A stretch of 64,000 nt of DNA, from assembly GCF_003287955.1 (NCBI RefSeq), contig NZ_QMKP01000004.1, positions 215,132 to 279,131 on the forward strand, given 5' to 3'. The position numbers and the translations under genes are program-made. The stretch comes from Arthrobacter sp. AQ5-06. Lineage in GTDB: Bacteria; Actinomycetota; Actinomycetes; Actinomycetales; Micrococcaceae. Under the pieces are notes generated by a model. The model was not told the origin of the DNA, made no database searches, and saw nothing but the letters and a program-made list of their open reading frames with translations. The first letter of the stretch is position 1; each line of letters begins with the position of its first letter. This document shows, piece after piece, positions 43,792 through 52,864 of this stretch.

Positions 43792-44468
43792 GCAGGATTT
43801 TGATTGTTGAAGACGAGGAATCTTTCAGTGATCCGTTGTCCTATTTGTTGGGCAAGGAGGGGTTCGAGGTTGAAGTTGTAGACAACGGCTTGGACGCCAT
43901 CACCGAATTCGACCGGAATGGGGCGGATCTGGTGCTGCTGGATCTGCAGCTCCCCGGCCTGCCAGGCACCGAGGTCTGCCGCCAGCTGCGGCAGCGCTCC
44001 AGCGTTCCGGTCATCATGTTGACGGCCAAGGACTCCGAGATAGATAAGGTGGTTGGTTTGGAGCTGGGTGCCGACGACTACGTCACCAAGCCCTACTCCT
44101 CCCGTGAGCTGGTAGCCCGCGTGCGGGCCGTGCTCCGCCGGCAGGGTGAACCTGAGGAACTGATCTCGGCCACAGTCCAGGCCGGCCCTGTCCGGATGGA
44201 CATCGAGCGGCATGTGGTCAGCGTGGATGGACAGCAGGTCCTCCTGCCGCTGAAGGAATTCGAGCTGCTGGAAATGCTGCTGCGCAACTCCGGCCGCGTG
44301 CTGACCCGCGGCCAGCTGATCGACCGAGTCTGGGGCTCGGACTATGTGGGGGACACCAAGACCCTTGACGTGCACGTCAAACGGCTGCGCGGCAAGATCG
44401 AGCCCGACCCGTCTGTGCCCCGCTACCTGGTAACCGTCCGCGGCCTGGGCTACAAGTTCGAGCCGTAG
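43788..44468 (+). CDS. regX3: OmpR-family response regulator RegX3
   Basis: A 226-residue transcription factor. The receiver domain has the phosphoacceptor aspartate in DLVLLDLQLPGLPGTEVC near residue 52 and the lysine in DDYVTKPYSSREL near 101. The winged-helix domain (130-226) has LPLKEFELLEMLLRNSGRVL and the recognition part DVHVKRLRGKIE. The start is TTG 43788, which overlaps the senX3 TGA. This start codon is rare and suggests dosage control relative to the kinase. It is expected to activate phosphate-scavenging genes. Confidence 0.94.
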   Translation: MSRILIVEDEESFSDPLSYLLGKEGFEVEVVDNGLDAITEFDRNGADLVLLDLQLPGLPGTEVCRQLRQRSSVPVIMLTAKDSEIDKVVGLELGADDYVTKPYSSRELVARVRAVLRRQGEPEELISATVQAGPVRMDIERHVVSVDGQQVLLPLKEFELLEMLLRNSGRVLTRGQLIDRVWGSDYVGDTKTLDVHVKRLRGKIEPDPSVPRYLVTVRGLGYKFEP

Positions 44469-44520
44469 GCCTCCCATCCGGTAAGGCACACAAGGCATCA
44501 AGCACACGATGCTTCAAGTG

Positions 44521-44562
44521 CACAAAAGGAGGGGCTCCCCGCGGGGAGCCCCTCCTTTTGTG
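44521..44562. terminator. 20-bp perfect bidirectional terminator
   Basis: CACAAAAGGAGGGGCTCCCC is followed after GC by its exact inverse, so A-runs and T-runs flank the stem on both strands. It serves regX3 and the convergent lipoprotein gene. Confidence 0.9.
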
Positions 44563-44577
44563 CTTTGTTGCTGCTGC

Positions 44578-45138
44578 TTAGTGGGCCGCACCTGTGCTGG
44601 CGGCCGACGGCGACGGGCTGGGTGTGGCGGATCCTGTCGGTTCGCTGCCGGCCGGCAGGTACTCCTTGTACTCCGCGAGGGAAGCATCCAGGACGGGGAT
44701 CCGGACAGTCTTGCTCACGTTGGTGCCGTCTTCAGTAACCTTGACGTCCACCAGAGAACCGGCGGTGCCGCCGCTGGTGCTGAGGATGGCCTCATCCGTG
44801 GAGTCGTTGAGCAGCGTGTAGGAGTTGGCTTTCACCGGCACCTGCGTCTGCGAACCCTCGGCACCGTTGACCGTGAGCTTGACGTCCTGCGATGAGGAGT
44901 TGTAAACGGCGCCGAGCAGGCGGCCGGGCTTGTCTTCGCCGGCGGAGATAATCATCATGTTCCGCAGCTTCAGCGGACCCAGGTCGGCGCGGATACCGTC
45001 CGACGCCGCGTACTGGTGAGAAGTCTGCTGGGGGTTGATGTAGCCGCAGCCTGTCATCGTCGCCAGGACGAGGGCCAGGGATCCTGCCGCCAGTGCCAGT
45101 TTGCCGCCCTGGGCCCGGTTCATCGCAGTGAAACGCAC
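44578..45138 (-). CDS. Putative lipoprotein
   Basis: A 186-residue lipid-anchored protein. The signal region KLALAAGSLALVLATMTGC gives lipobox MTGC near residue 31. The mature part (LGPLKLRNMMIISAGEDKPG; AVYNSSSQDVKLTVNG) resembles a beta-sandwich found in small actinobacterial lipoproteins. The last 25 residues are Ser/Pro/Thr-rich. GTG 45138 is chosen because GAGGAG lies 8 nt upstream; ATG 45123 is an in-frame alternative still giving a full signal. It diverges from carD. No function is known. Confidence 0.8.
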   Translation of the reverse strand: MRFTAMNRAQGGKLALAAGSLALVLATMTGCGYINPQQTSHQYAASDGIRADLGPLKLRNMMIISAGEDKPGRLLGAVYNSSSQDVKLTVNGAEGSQTQVPVKANSYTLLNDSTDEAILSTSGGTAGSLVDVKVTEDGTNVSKTVRIPVLDASLAEYKEYLPAGSEPTGSATPSPSPSAASTGAAH

Positions 45139-45230
45139 GTCACGTACTCCTCGAGAGTCTTGAAACATTATTCAGCCATAGCCTAACGGCAAACCCGACC
45201 AAACGAGGATTCCGCACGGTCACATTGCCC

Positions 45231-45259
45231 TTGGCAGCAGGCCGCGCATGCACTATTAT
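45231..45259 (+). promoter_or_regulatory. Vegetative promoter TTGGCA-17-TATTAT (carD)
   Basis: This is a near-consensus -35 and -10 with ideal 17-nt spacing, 134 nt before the carD start. It is one of only two near-consensus promoters in the window; the other is the rRNA promoter. Confidence 0.6.
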
Positions 45260-45393
45260 CTACATCCGTCAAGGGGTCGAAGGGGGTCTATTCTGCCGAT
45301 TTTCCGCGTATTTCCGGGGTTCCGGGGCCGGTTCAAGGCCAGTCATATGCCTGAATCGTGATAAACTGGTCTGCGGGAAAGGGGAATGTCCAC

Positions 45394-45876
45394 ATGGTAT
45401 TTGAGGTCGGCGAGACAGTAGTTTACCCTCACCACGGTGCTGCAAAAATTGAAGAAATCAAGATGCGCACTGTCAAGGGCGAAGAGAAAATGTATCTCAA
45501 GCTCAAGGTGGCTCAGGGTGATCTGACCATTGAAGTTCCAGCAGAGAACGTTGACCTTGTTGGGGTCCGTGACGTAGTGGGCAAGGAAGGTCTGGAGCAC
45601 GTATTCGATGTGCTGCGGGCCGAGTTCACTGAAGAACCCACCAACTGGTCGCGCAGATACAAGGCAAATCTGGAGAAGCTTGCTTCCGGTGACGTCATCA
45701 AGGTAGCAGAGGTTGTTCGCGACCTCTGGCGCCGTGATCACGATCGGGGCCTTTCCGCAGGTGAGAAGCGCATGCTGGCCAAGGCCCGGCAGATTCTGAT
45801 TTCAGAACTTGCACTGGCTGAAAAGACCGATGAAGAGAAGGCGGCAAGCGTTCTCGACGAGGTCCTGGCTTCCTAA
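45394..45876 (+). CDS. carD: CarD-family RNA polymerase-binding regulator
   Basis: A 160-residue protein that binds the RNA polymerase beta subunit and stabilises open promoter complexes, notably at rRNA promoters. The N-terminal Tudor-like domain is [20 protein letters not shown]. The C-terminal helical domain contains [19 protein letters not shown], followed by [20 protein letters not shown], with the conserved tryptophan that wedges at the upstream fork. ATG 45394 follows a GGGAAAGGGG site. An own promoter with a long 5' leader lies upstream, and a terminator follows. Confidence 0.95.
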   Translation: MVFEVGETVVYPHHGAAKIEEIKMRTVKGEEKMYLKLKVAQGDLTIEVPAENVDLVGVRDVVGKEGLEHVFDVLRAEFTEEPTNWSRRYKANLEKLASGDVIKVAEVVRDLWRRDHDRGLSAGEKRMLAKARQILISELALAEKTDEEKAASVLDEVLAS

Positions 45877-45884
45877 GAATTGAA

Positions 45885-45919
45885 CCCCGGGGGTACGCAA
45901 GTGCCTCCGGGGCTTCTTT
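45885..45919 (+). terminator. Intrinsic terminator after carD
   Basis: CCCCGGGGGTAC pairs with GTGCCTCCGGGG (12 bp including G-U pairs) around a GCAA loop, followed by CTTCTTTTT. Confidence 0.88.
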
Positions 45920-45998
45920 TTGCCCTTTTACGGACCTCGCGTCGGCTGCGGCAGGCGCGTGGCGCGGTGGGTTTCGGCAGGCCGGGCAGGCGGGGACG

Positions 45999-46004
45999 TA
46001 GGCT
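45999..46004 (+). promoter_or_regulatory. -10 hexamer TAGGCT, leaderless ispD
   Basis: It ends 7 nt before ATG 46012, after the carD terminator, so ispD needs its own promoter. Confidence 0.5.
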
Positions 46005-46011
46005 GGACAGC

Positions 46012-46818
46012 ATGAACAACGGACTTCCCCGCCCCGTCACCGCCGTCGTTATAGTGGCTGCCGGTTCCGGCGAACGGCTGGGTTACGGCATGCCCAAGGC
46101 GCGCGTGCCACTGGGGGGTGACGCCATCCTCACCCATGCCCTTCGGGGCGTCGCGGCCGCCGGCGTCGCACGCCAGATCTGTGTGGCCCTGCCTCCCGGC
46201 GATACGGTCCTTCAGGAATTGTGTGCGGCCTTCGCCGAGGAACTGCGGGCGGTGCACGATGGCAACCAAGAGAACCCGCTTCCCCTGCTGACAACGGTCG
46301 ACGGCGGCGCCACCCGTGCCGCGTCGGTCCGGTCAGCGCTTGCCGCCTTGCTGGACGGCACCGAAGCCGTGCTGGTCCACGACGCCGCCAGGGCGCTGAC
46401 GCCCGAGTACGTCTTCCACCGCGTCGTCGATTCCCTGGCTGCCGGCGCCGTTGCAGTCATTCCGGCGGTACCGGTGGTGGATACGGTGAAGATGGTTACC
46501 CTCACCACCGGTGACGACAGCAGGATCGCCCCGGAACTGGTCACGGGGACCGCCCCGCGGGACGAGCTCCGTTCGGTCCAGACGCCCCAAGGGTTCCGCC
46601 TGTCCACGCTGATCCAGGCCCATCAGGCGGCGGCGGGCTTTGACGAGAAGCAGGCAGCAGCGGTCACCGACGACGCCATGCTGGTGGAACTGCTGGGAGT
46701 TCCCGTGCACGCTGTGCATGGCTCCACGCAATCATTAAAAATCACCACGCCGCTGGACCTGATCATTGCCGAAGGGCTGCTGGAAGGCCCGTTGGGCATC
46801 CGCTGGGTGGAAGGCTGA
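46012..46818 (+). CDS. ispD: 2-C-methyl-D-erythritol 4-phosphate cytidylyltransferase
   Basis: A 268-residue enzyme of the MEP isoprenoid pathway that transfers CMP from CTP to methylerythritol phosphate. The nucleotide-binding loop is [20 protein letters not shown] near residue 14 and the conserved [11 protein letters not shown] near 120. The C-terminal [12 protein letters not shown] and [11 protein letters not shown] segments are also typical. It is two bases upstream of ispF, the enzyme two steps later. ATG 46012 was chosen over the long open frame starting at 45880, which runs through the carD terminator. Confidence 0.94.
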   Translation: MNNGLPRPVTAVVIVAAGSGERLGYGMPKARVPLGGDAILTHALRGVAAAGVARQICVALPPGDTVLQELCAAFAEELRAVHDGNQENPLPLLTTVDGGATRAASVRSALAALLDGTEAVLVHDAARALTPEYVFHRVVDSLAAGAVAVIPAVPVVDTVKMVTLTTGDDSRIAPELVTGTAPRDELRSVQTPQGFRLSTLIQAHQAAAGFDEKQAAAVTDDAMLVELLGVPVHAVHGSTQSLKITTPLDLIIAEGLLEGPLGIRWVEG

Positions 46819-46820
46819 TC

Positions 46821-47318
46821 ATGAGTGAAGCCAAGATGATCCTGCCGCGCACCGGTATCGGGCTGGATGTCCATGCCTACGCGTCCAATGACCTTCCCCG
46901 ACCCCTCTGGCTGGGCGGGCTGTTCTGGGAAGGCGAGCGTGGACTGGCGGGGCATTCGGACGGGGACCCGGTGGCCCACGCCGCCGCAGACGCCCTATTC
47001 TCGGCCGCCGGCATCGGGGACCTCGGCACGCACTTCGGCACCGACCGCCCGGAGTTCGCCGGCGCTTCCGGCGTCACGCTCCTGGCCGAGGCGGCGAGGA
47101 TTGTCCGTGCTGCCGGCTTTGAGATCGGCAACGTGGCAGTGCAGTTCGTCGCTACCCGGCCCAAATTCGGCCCGCGGCGGGAAGAGTCACAACGCGTGCT
47201 GAGCGAAGCGGCGGGGGCTCCAATCAGTGTCACCGCCACCACCAGCGACGGACTGGGGTTCACCGGCAGGGGTGAGGGCATTTCCGCCGTCGCCACCGCT
47301 TTGGTCTATCCCCGGTGA
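46821..47318 (+). CDS. ispF: 2-C-methyl-D-erythritol 2,4-cyclodiphosphate synthase
   Basis: A 165-residue trimeric zinc enzyme of the MEP pathway. The metal ligands are in GIGLDVHAY near residue 13 and [19 protein letters not shown] near 44. [14 protein letters not shown] near 66 and the C-terminal [15 protein letters not shown] near 140 complete the signature. It is translated together with ispD; cysS follows after a 73-bp gap. Confidence 0.95.
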   Translation: MSEAKMILPRTGIGLDVHAYASNDLPRPLWLGGLFWEGERGLAGHSDGDPVAHAAADALFSAAGIGDLGTHFGTDRPEFAGASGVTLLAEAARIVRAAGFEIGNVAVQFVATRPKFGPRREESQRVLSEAAGAPISVTATTSDGLGFTGRGEGISAVATALVYPR

Positions 47319-47379
47319 TTCAACCCGGCGCTGTGCAGGGCGGATAACGTGCGGGGGCGGGCACGCAGGCCTTTTCCGC

Positions 47380-47385
47380 TAATCT
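47380..47385 (+). promoter_or_regulatory. -10 hexamer TAATCT, leaderless cysS
   Basis: It ends 6 nt before GTG 47392. The intervening GGAGCG could be mistaken for a ribosome site but would be too close to act. Confidence 0.5.
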
Positions 47386-47391
47386 GGAGCG

Positions 47392-48858
47392 GTGACTCTC
47401 CGCTTCTATGACACCGCGACCGCCGAAGTCCGTGACTTCGTTCCCCTCGTCCCGGGAAAAGCGAGCCTGTACTACTGCGGAGCCACCGTGCAGGGCATGC
47501 CGCACGTGGGCCACATCCGCTCGGCGATCGCCTTTGACCAGCTCACCCGCTGGCTCGAGTACAGGGGCCTGCGGGTCACCGTGGTCCGCAACGTCACGGA
47601 CATCGATGACAAGATCCTCGCCAAGTCTGCGGAGTCGTTCAGCCGGGACTTCGAAGCCGGACCGGACACCGTCCGCGAGGAAGAATGGTGGGCGCTGGCC
47701 TACCGCTACGAGCAGGCGTTCCTGCAGGCCTACGACACGCTCGGCGTTGCCCGCCCCACCTATGAGCCTCGGGCAACCGGCCATATCCCCGAAATGCATG
47801 CGCTGATCCAGCAGCTGATCGACCGTGGCCACGCCTACCCGGCGCTGGACGATTCCGGCGACGTCTACTTCGACGTACGCTCCTGGGACAAGTACGGGTC
47901 TCTGACGCGCCAGAACATTGACGACATGCAGGGCGCCCCGGACACAGATCCGCGGGGCAAGAAGGACCCCCGCGACTTTGCGTTGTGGAAGGGCTCCAAA
48001 GAGGGGGAGCCGACGACGGCGAGCTGGGCCTCGCCCTGGGGCGCCGGCCGCCCGGGTTGGCACCTGGAGTGCTCCGCCATGGTCACCAAGTACCTCGGCC
48101 CCGAATTTGATATCCACGGCGGCGGACTGGACCTGCGCTTCCCGCACCACGAAAACGAGATGGCCCAGTCCCAGGCCGCAGGGCACAGTTTCGCCAACTT
48201 CTGGATGCACAACGGCATGGTGACCTACCAGGGCGAAAAAATGTCCAAGTCCATCGGCAACACCATCAGCCCTTCAGAGATGCTGGACCTCTCATCGCCG
48301 CGGGTGGTCCGCTACTACCTCGGGCAGGCCCACTACCGCTCAGTGCTGGACTACCGCCCCACGTCGCTGGAAGAGGCGGCCGCCGCCGTCGAGCGCATCG
48401 ACGGATTCCAGGCGAAGGCCATAGCCCGCTTCGGTACCGATTTCGGCTTTGTGGCGGGCAACTTCGGCCCGTCCACAGAGGCTCTCCGCACTTTCTCGGC
48501 GGCCATGGATGATGACCTGAACGTGCCGCGCGCCTTGGCGGCACTGCACGAAACGGTGCGCGCCGGCAATACAGCCCTCACCGACGGAGACGATGAAGCC
48601 AGCCGGCATGCGATGAACGCTGTCATGATCATGACCACCGCACTCGGGCTCAACGCCGTTGCTGCGCCCGACGCCGGAAACGCCCGGGAATCGGCCGCCC
48701 TCCACGTCCTCGTGGAAGCCCAACTCGCTGCCCGCGCGCAGGCCCGGGCCGCCAAGGACTGGGCTGCCTCCGACGCCATCCGGGACACGCTGAACGCGGC
48801 CGGCGTCGTCGTTGAGGATGGCCCAGATGGCGCTACCTGGAGCCTGCAACGGGGCTGA
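47392..48858 (+). CDS. cysS: Cysteinyl-tRNA synthetase
   Basis: A 488-residue class I aminoacyl-tRNA synthetase. The first zinc cysteine and the HIGH-type motif are seen in [18 protein letters not shown] near residue 24. The remaining zinc ligands are in [14 protein letters not shown] near 223 and [11 protein letters not shown] near 248, and the second signature is [10 protein letters not shown] near 283. The C-terminal helical anticodon domain is complete. GTG 47392 is the start. The carD-ispD-ispF-cysS-rlmB order matches mycobacteria. Confidence 0.96.
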   Translation: MTLRFYDTATAEVRDFVPLVPGKASLYYCGATVQGMPHVGHIRSAIAFDQLTRWLEYRGLRVTVVRNVTDIDDKILAKSAESFSRDFEAGPDTVREEEWWALAYRYEQAFLQAYDTLGVARPTYEPRATGHIPEMHALIQQLIDRGHAYPALDDSGDVYFDVRSWDKYGSLTRQNIDDMQGAPDTDPRGKKDPRDFALWKGSKEGEPTTASWASPWGAGRPGWHLECSAMVTKYLGPEFDIHGGGLDLRFPHHENEMAQSQAAGHSFANFWMHNGMVTYQGEKMSKSIGNTISPSEMLDLSSPRVVRYYLGQAHYRSVLDYRPTSLEEAAAAVERIDGFQAKAIARFGTDFGFVAGNFGPSTEALRTFSAAMDDDLNVPRALAALHETVRAGNTALTDGDDEASRHAMNAVMIMTTALGLNAVAAPDAGNARESAALHVLVEAQLAARAQARAAKDWAASDAIRDTLNAAGVVVEDGPDGATWSLQRG

Positions 48859-48925
48859 ACCGGCGATTTTACTTGGTTCAGTAGACTGGTAAGCAGACTC
48901 AGTCAAACAATCAAGGGTGGAAATC

Positions 48926-49915
48926 ATGGCCAACAACGGTCGCCGGTCGATCAAAGCAAAGAAGGGGCCAACCATCGGAACCGGTGGCCACGGCCGTAAG
49001 GCCCTGGAAGGCAAGGGTCCCACGCCCAAGGCGGAGGACCGCCCGTACCACAAGGCGCACAAGGGCAAGCAGCTGGCCGAACGGTCGGCCGCCAAGCGCG
49101 GCACGGGCGCGCGCAGCGCCGGCGCCTCCCGTACGGGCCCCAAGGGCCGCGCCACCGAGGAGGTCGTCACCGGCCGTAACTCCGTGGTCGAAGCACTCCG
49201 CGCCGGGATCCCGGCGAAGGCCCTGCACATCGCCATCCGGATTGAAATGGATGACCGTGTCAAGGAGTCGCTGAAGATCGCCGCCGAACGCGGCATCCCG
49301 CTGCTCGAGACCGGCAAGCCCGAACTGGACCGCATGACGGACGACGCCGTGCACCAGGGCCTGGTGCTGCAGATCCCGCCGTACGAGTACCAGGACGCCT
49401 ATGACCTGGCCGAGGAAACCGTGGACCGCTGGAAGAAGGGCCACGTAGCCAATGCGCCGCTGTTTGTTGCCCTTGACGGCATCACGGACCCCCGCAACCT
49501 CGGTGCCATCATCCGCTCCGTTTCTGCCTTCAGCGGCCACGGCGTCATCGTCCCTGAGCGCCGCTCCGTGGGCGTCACGGCCTCGGCCTGGAAGACCAGC
49601 GCCGGCGCTGCGGTGCGTGTTCCGGTGGCGCGCGCCGCCAACCTGAACAGTGCCCTGAAGCAGTTCAAGAACATGGGCATCTTTGTCCTGGGACTCGACG
49701 GCGACGGCGACGTTTCGCTGCCTGACCTCACCCTGGCCACGGAGCCCGTGTGCATTGTGGTCGGTTCCGAGAGCAAGGGCCTGAGCCGCCTGGTCCGCGA
49801 AAACTGCGACCAGATCGTCTCCATCCCGATCAACTCCGCCATGGAATCGCTCAACGCGTCCATGGCCGTTGGCATCTCGTTGTACGAAATCTCCAGGCAG
49901 CGCGCCGTCAAGTAG
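48926..49915 (+). CDS. rlmB: 23S rRNA (guanosine-2'-O-)-methyltransferase, TrmH/SpoU family
   Basis: A 329-residue ribose methyltransferase. Residues 1-85 are a Lys/Arg/Gly-rich basic extension (RRSIKAKKGPTIGTGGHGRK). The substrate-binding part starts with VVTGRNSVVEALRAGIPAKA. The SpoU motifs follow: 1, LDGITDPRNLGAIIRS near 185; 2, IVVGSESKGLSRLVRE near 275; 3, IPINSAMESLNASMAVGI near 300. ATG 48926 has a GGGTGG site upstream. The exact modified nucleotide is inferred from the family. Confidence 0.92.
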   Translation: MANNGRRSIKAKKGPTIGTGGHGRKALEGKGPTPKAEDRPYHKAHKGKQLAERSAAKRGTGARSAGASRTGPKGRATEEVVTGRNSVVEALRAGIPAKALHIAIRIEMDDRVKESLKIAAERGIPLLETGKPELDRMTDDAVHQGLVLQIPPYEYQDAYDLAEETVDRWKKGHVANAPLFVALDGITDPRNLGAIIRSVSAFSGHGVIVPERRSVGVTASAWKTSAGAAVRVPVARAANLNSALKQFKNMGIFVLGLDGDGDVSLPDLTLATEPVCIVVGSESKGLSRLVRENCDQIVSIPINSAMESLNASMAVGISLYEISRQRAVK

Positions 49916-49920
49916 TCCTC

Positions 49921-49959
49921 CGCGCGGGAGACGGCGGCACAGCCGCCGTCTCCCGCGCG
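49921..49959 (+). terminator. 18-bp perfect hairpin after rlmB
   Basis: CGCGCGGGAGACGGCGGC pairs with its inverse at 49942-49959 around loop ACA, 5 nt after the rlmB stop. It has no T-run. Confidence 0.7.
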
Positions 49960-50037
49960 CTGCGCCCCGCCGGCCCCAGCCTCGCAGGGTCGGCCAGGGA
50001 ACCCTGCCGGCGTGGGCCACTTCGTCGCTCTGACGCA

Positions 50038-50166
50038 CGCTCGCTCTCGCACCTTTGGTGGGTTTAACAGCAACGCTCTCGCAGTTCCTGCAGCCTAAAC
50101 GGAAACGCTCTCTCACCCGGTGAGAGAGCGTTTCCGCTTAATCTGGGAAAGGTGAGAGAGCGTTGG
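50038..50166. repeat. Cluster of GAGAGAGCGTT palindromic repeat units
   Basis: A 37-bp near-perfect palindrome (50100-50136) is made of CGGAAACGCTCTCTCACC and its exact inverse with one centre base. A further direct unit, GGTGAGAGAGCGTTGG, lies at 50151-50166. Diverged inverted units lie at 50072-50084 (AACGCTCTCGCAG) and near 50038-50053 (CGCTCGCTCTCGCACC). It resembles a REP-type dispersed element or terminator. The remainder of 49960-50240 has no gene. Confidence 0.7.
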
Positions 50167-50240
50167 ACCGTGGAGGGGCCGGATGGCGTCATAAAACTGC
50201 CAGTGCAGTTCAACAGCCGCTGGCCGCTACCATGGACGTG

Positions 50241-52352
50241 ATGGTCATGCCGCTTTTCGACACCGCTTCCACCAAGGATGCCTCTTCGGCATTTCCGCTC
50301 GGTGTCAGCGTCCCGCGCCCGGGTTCGGGAGCGGATTACGGCGTGCAGTCCAGCGCGAATGTTGCCGTGTACGCCCCGGCCGTGGAGAACCTTGAGATTG
50401 CCTACAAGGCCGCCGGTGGTGATTGGCATTTGCAGACCTTGCCCAACGTCACGCACGGCGTGCACCACGGAATTGTTGAAGATTTCCCGTACGGGTCGCT
50501 GTATGGGTTCCGCGCCACGTCCAAGGCCGAGACGCTGCCACTGGCGGTCCCCGTTATGGATCTGGACGACGACGGCGGGCAACCTCTTCTGCTCGATCCT
50601 TACGGCCGGGCGGTGGACCAGCGGCAAGGGTTCCTGACGAGCGTCCGGATGCGCGGCGATTTTGACTGGGGCGACGACGAACGGCCCCGGACGCAGTGGC
50701 GGAACACCATCATCTACGAGGCCCACGTCCGCGGCCAGAGCATGCTCCACCCCGACGTCCCCGAGGAACTGCGCGGAACCTACGCCGGAATGGCCCATCC
50801 GGCCATCATCGAGCACTTCAAGAGTCTGGGCATCACCTCTGTCCAGCTGCTCCCGGTGCATTTCCACCTCGATGAGCTGCACTTGCAGAACCTCGGCCTG
50901 ACCAACTACTGGGGCTACAACACGGCCGCGTTTTTCGCACCGCACGCCGCCTATGCAACGCAGGCTGCGCAGGATGCAGGACCGCACGCCGTCCAGGACG
51001 AGTTCAAGGGAATGGTCAAGCTGCTCCACGCGGCAGGACTTGAAGTGATTCTCGACGTTGTCTACAACCACACTGCCGAGGGCGGTCCGGACGGCCAGGC
51101 CATCAGCTTCCGCGGACTCGGCGAGGACACGTACTACCGCACGGATGGACACGGGAAATACGTGGATACCACCGGCTGCGGCAACACCCTGAATTTCGGC
51201 CAGCCCCGGGTGGTCCAGCTGGTACTGGATTCCCTCCGATATTGGGTGGACGAATTCCACATCGACGGCTTCCGCTTCGACCTGGCAGTGACGCTCTGCC
51301 GGAACGTCGACAACGACTTTGATCCCCGCCACCCGTTCCTGGTGGCTGTGGCCGCCGATCCGGTGCTGTCCGACGTGAAACTGATCGCCGAGCCGTGGGA
51401 CGTCGGCTACGGCGGCTGGCAGACGGGACGGTTCCCGGGCGGCTGGGTTGACTGGAACGACCACTTCCGGGACGGCGTACGCTCCTTCTGGCTGGCCGAC
51501 CGGGCGGCCATCGAGGCCGGCGGGCATGGCGGGTCCGTGGCGCGGCTGGCTGATGCCTTGTCCGGATCGGCCGGGCTTTTTGAAGCGTCAGGCCGTTCCA
51601 GGCTGGCGTCGGTCAACCTCATCACGGCACACGACGGCTTCACGCTCAACGACCTTGTGTCCTACGACCGTAAACACAACGAGGCTAACGGCGAGCAGAA
51701 CCGGGATGGGCACGGGGACAACCGCAGCTACAACCACGGCTTCGAAGGCCGGAGCGAGGACGAGAGCATCGTGGCGCAGCGGGCGCAGTCCCGGCGGAAC
51801 CTGATGGCGTCCCTGATGATTTCCCTTGGCGTGCCCATGATCACTGCCGGCGACGAGCTGGCACGCACGCAGCAGGGAAACAACAACGCGTACTGCCAGG
51901 ACAACTCCATGGCCTGGCTCGACTGGACCCGCACGCCGGAATCGGCAGAGATGCTCCGCAGCACCAAGCGCTACGTCAGGCTGCGCAAGGAATTCCTGGC
52001 AAGCCAACCCCATGATTTTCCGGCTCGGGATGAACAGTCCTATCTCTACTGGTTTGATCACTCCGGACAGCCCATGTCCATGGAGCAGTGGAACGATCCC
52101 CGGCACCGGGTGATGCAGCTCCTGCTCGGCTCCGACGACGGCACGCTCGCGGGCCTCCTAGTGGTCAACGGCAGCAGCTCCGATGTGACGATCACCCTTC
52201 CGGAACTCAAGAACGACGACGGAACGGCCCACAGGATGTTCGAGCTCCGGCTGACAACGTCGCTGCTTCACGAGCTTCGCCAGGGCAGACGGGTGGCGTC
52301 CGGCGAGACGGACCGCATCGAGGCGAACTCGATCAACATCTACCGCACATAG
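50241..52352 (+). CDS. glgX: Glycogen debranching enzyme GlgX
   Basis: A 703-residue isoamylase-type GH13 enzyme that removes alpha-1,6 branches from glycogen after phosphorylase trimming. After an N-terminal CBM48-like domain, the catalytic barrel shows IIYEAHVRGQSMLHP near residue 157 and VVYNHTAEGGPDG near 272. The nucleophile is in FHIDGFRFDLAVTL near 340, the acid/base in LIAEPWDVGYGGWQTGRFPG near 380 and the third acid in ITAHDGFTLNDLVSYDRKHN near 462. ATG 50241 is chosen because TACCAT ends 7 nt before it; ATGs at 50232 and 50247 are in frame. The RNase gene follows after 17 nt. Confidence 0.93.
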   Translation: MVMPLFDTASTKDASSAFPLGVSVPRPGSGADYGVQSSANVAVYAPAVENLEIAYKAAGGDWHLQTLPNVTHGVHHGIVEDFPYGSLYGFRATSKAETLPLAVPVMDLDDDGGQPLLLDPYGRAVDQRQGFLTSVRMRGDFDWGDDERPRTQWRNTIIYEAHVRGQSMLHPDVPEELRGTYAGMAHPAIIEHFKSLGITSVQLLPVHFHLDELHLQNLGLTNYWGYNTAAFFAPHAAYATQAAQDAGPHAVQDEFKGMVKLLHAAGLEVILDVVYNHTAEGGPDGQAISFRGLGEDTYYRTDGHGKYVDTTGCGNTLNFGQPRVVQLVLDSLRYWVDEFHIDGFRFDLAVTLCRNVDNDFDPRHPFLVAVAADPVLSDVKLIAEPWDVGYGGWQTGRFPGGWVDWNDHFRDGVRSFWLADRAAIEAGGHGGSVARLADALSGSAGLFEASGRSRLASVNLITAHDGFTLNDLVSYDRKHNEANGEQNRDGHGDNRSYNHGFEGRSEDESIVAQRAQSRRNLMASLMISLGVPMITAGDELARTQQGNNNAYCQDNSMAWLDWTRTPESAEMLRSTKRYVRLRKEFLASQPHDFPARDEQSYLYWFDHSGQPMSMEQWNDPRHRVMQLLLGSDDGTLAGLLVVNGSSSDVTITLPELKNDDGTAHRMFELRLTTSLLHELRQGRRVASGETDRIEANSINIYRT

Positions 52353-52369
52353 CTGCGGAGGAAACAAAA

Positions 52370-52855
52370 TTGCGCAACCGCTCCATTGTCCTGCTGCTGA
52401 CCGGGCTGCTGGCCATAGCGGTGTTCGCTTTCGGCGGCCCCGGGTTCCTTGAGACCCTAACGGGCAGTACGACGCCGGCAGCCACTTCCAGCGCGGCCCC
52501 GGTCCCGGGGGCTCCCGTTCCCGGTCCTGCGGAGGTTCCAGCCCCGGCGGTAGTACCCGCCAACCCGTCCGGCCTGCCCGCGATCAAGGAATCCCAGCTG
52601 CCGGCCGAAGCCCGGACTACCCTCGCCGCGATCCGGGCCGGCGGCCCCTACCGCTACAGCCAGGACAACAAGACGTTCGGCAACTTCGAGCGCATTCTCC
52701 CGCGGCAGGAGTCAGGCTATTACCGCGAGTACACCGTTCCCACTCTTGGTGAATCCGACAGGGGAGCCCGCCGCATCGTCATTGGCTCCGAGGGCGAGAA
52801 ATACTACACCCAGGACCACTACGACTCGTTCAAATTCATCGCAGAAGGCAGCTGA
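52370..52855 (+). CDS. Secreted guanyl-specific ribonuclease (RNase Sa/barnase family)
   Basis: A 161-residue exported RNase. Residues 1-30 form a signal or anchor helix (RNRSIVLLLTGLLAIAVFAF). Residues 35-72 are Pro/Ala/Val linker. Residues 73-161 are the N1/T1-type RNase domain: YRYSQDNKTFGNFERILPRQ, then GYYREYTV (catalytic Glu), GARRIVIG (Arg) and YYTQDHYDSF (His). The start is TTG 52370 with a strong GGAGGA site 7 nt upstream. The barstar-type inhibitor gene follows after 9 nt. It probably acts outside the cell, with the inhibitor guarding the cytoplasm. Confidence 0.9.
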   Translation: MRNRSIVLLLTGLLAIAVFAFGGPGFLETLTGSTTPAATSSAAPVPGAPVPGPAEVPAPAVVPANPSGLPAIKESQLPAEARTTLAAIRAGGPYRYSQDNKTFGNFERILPRQESGYYREYTVPTLGESDRGARRIVIGSEGEKYYTQDHYDSFKFIAEGS

Positions 52856-52864
52856 ACACCCTCA

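Noticed and set aside
48911..50116. 401-codon minus-strand open frame opposite rlmB
   Set aside because: A shadow frame in high-GC DNA: the opposite strand carries all SpoU motifs and this product has no family features.
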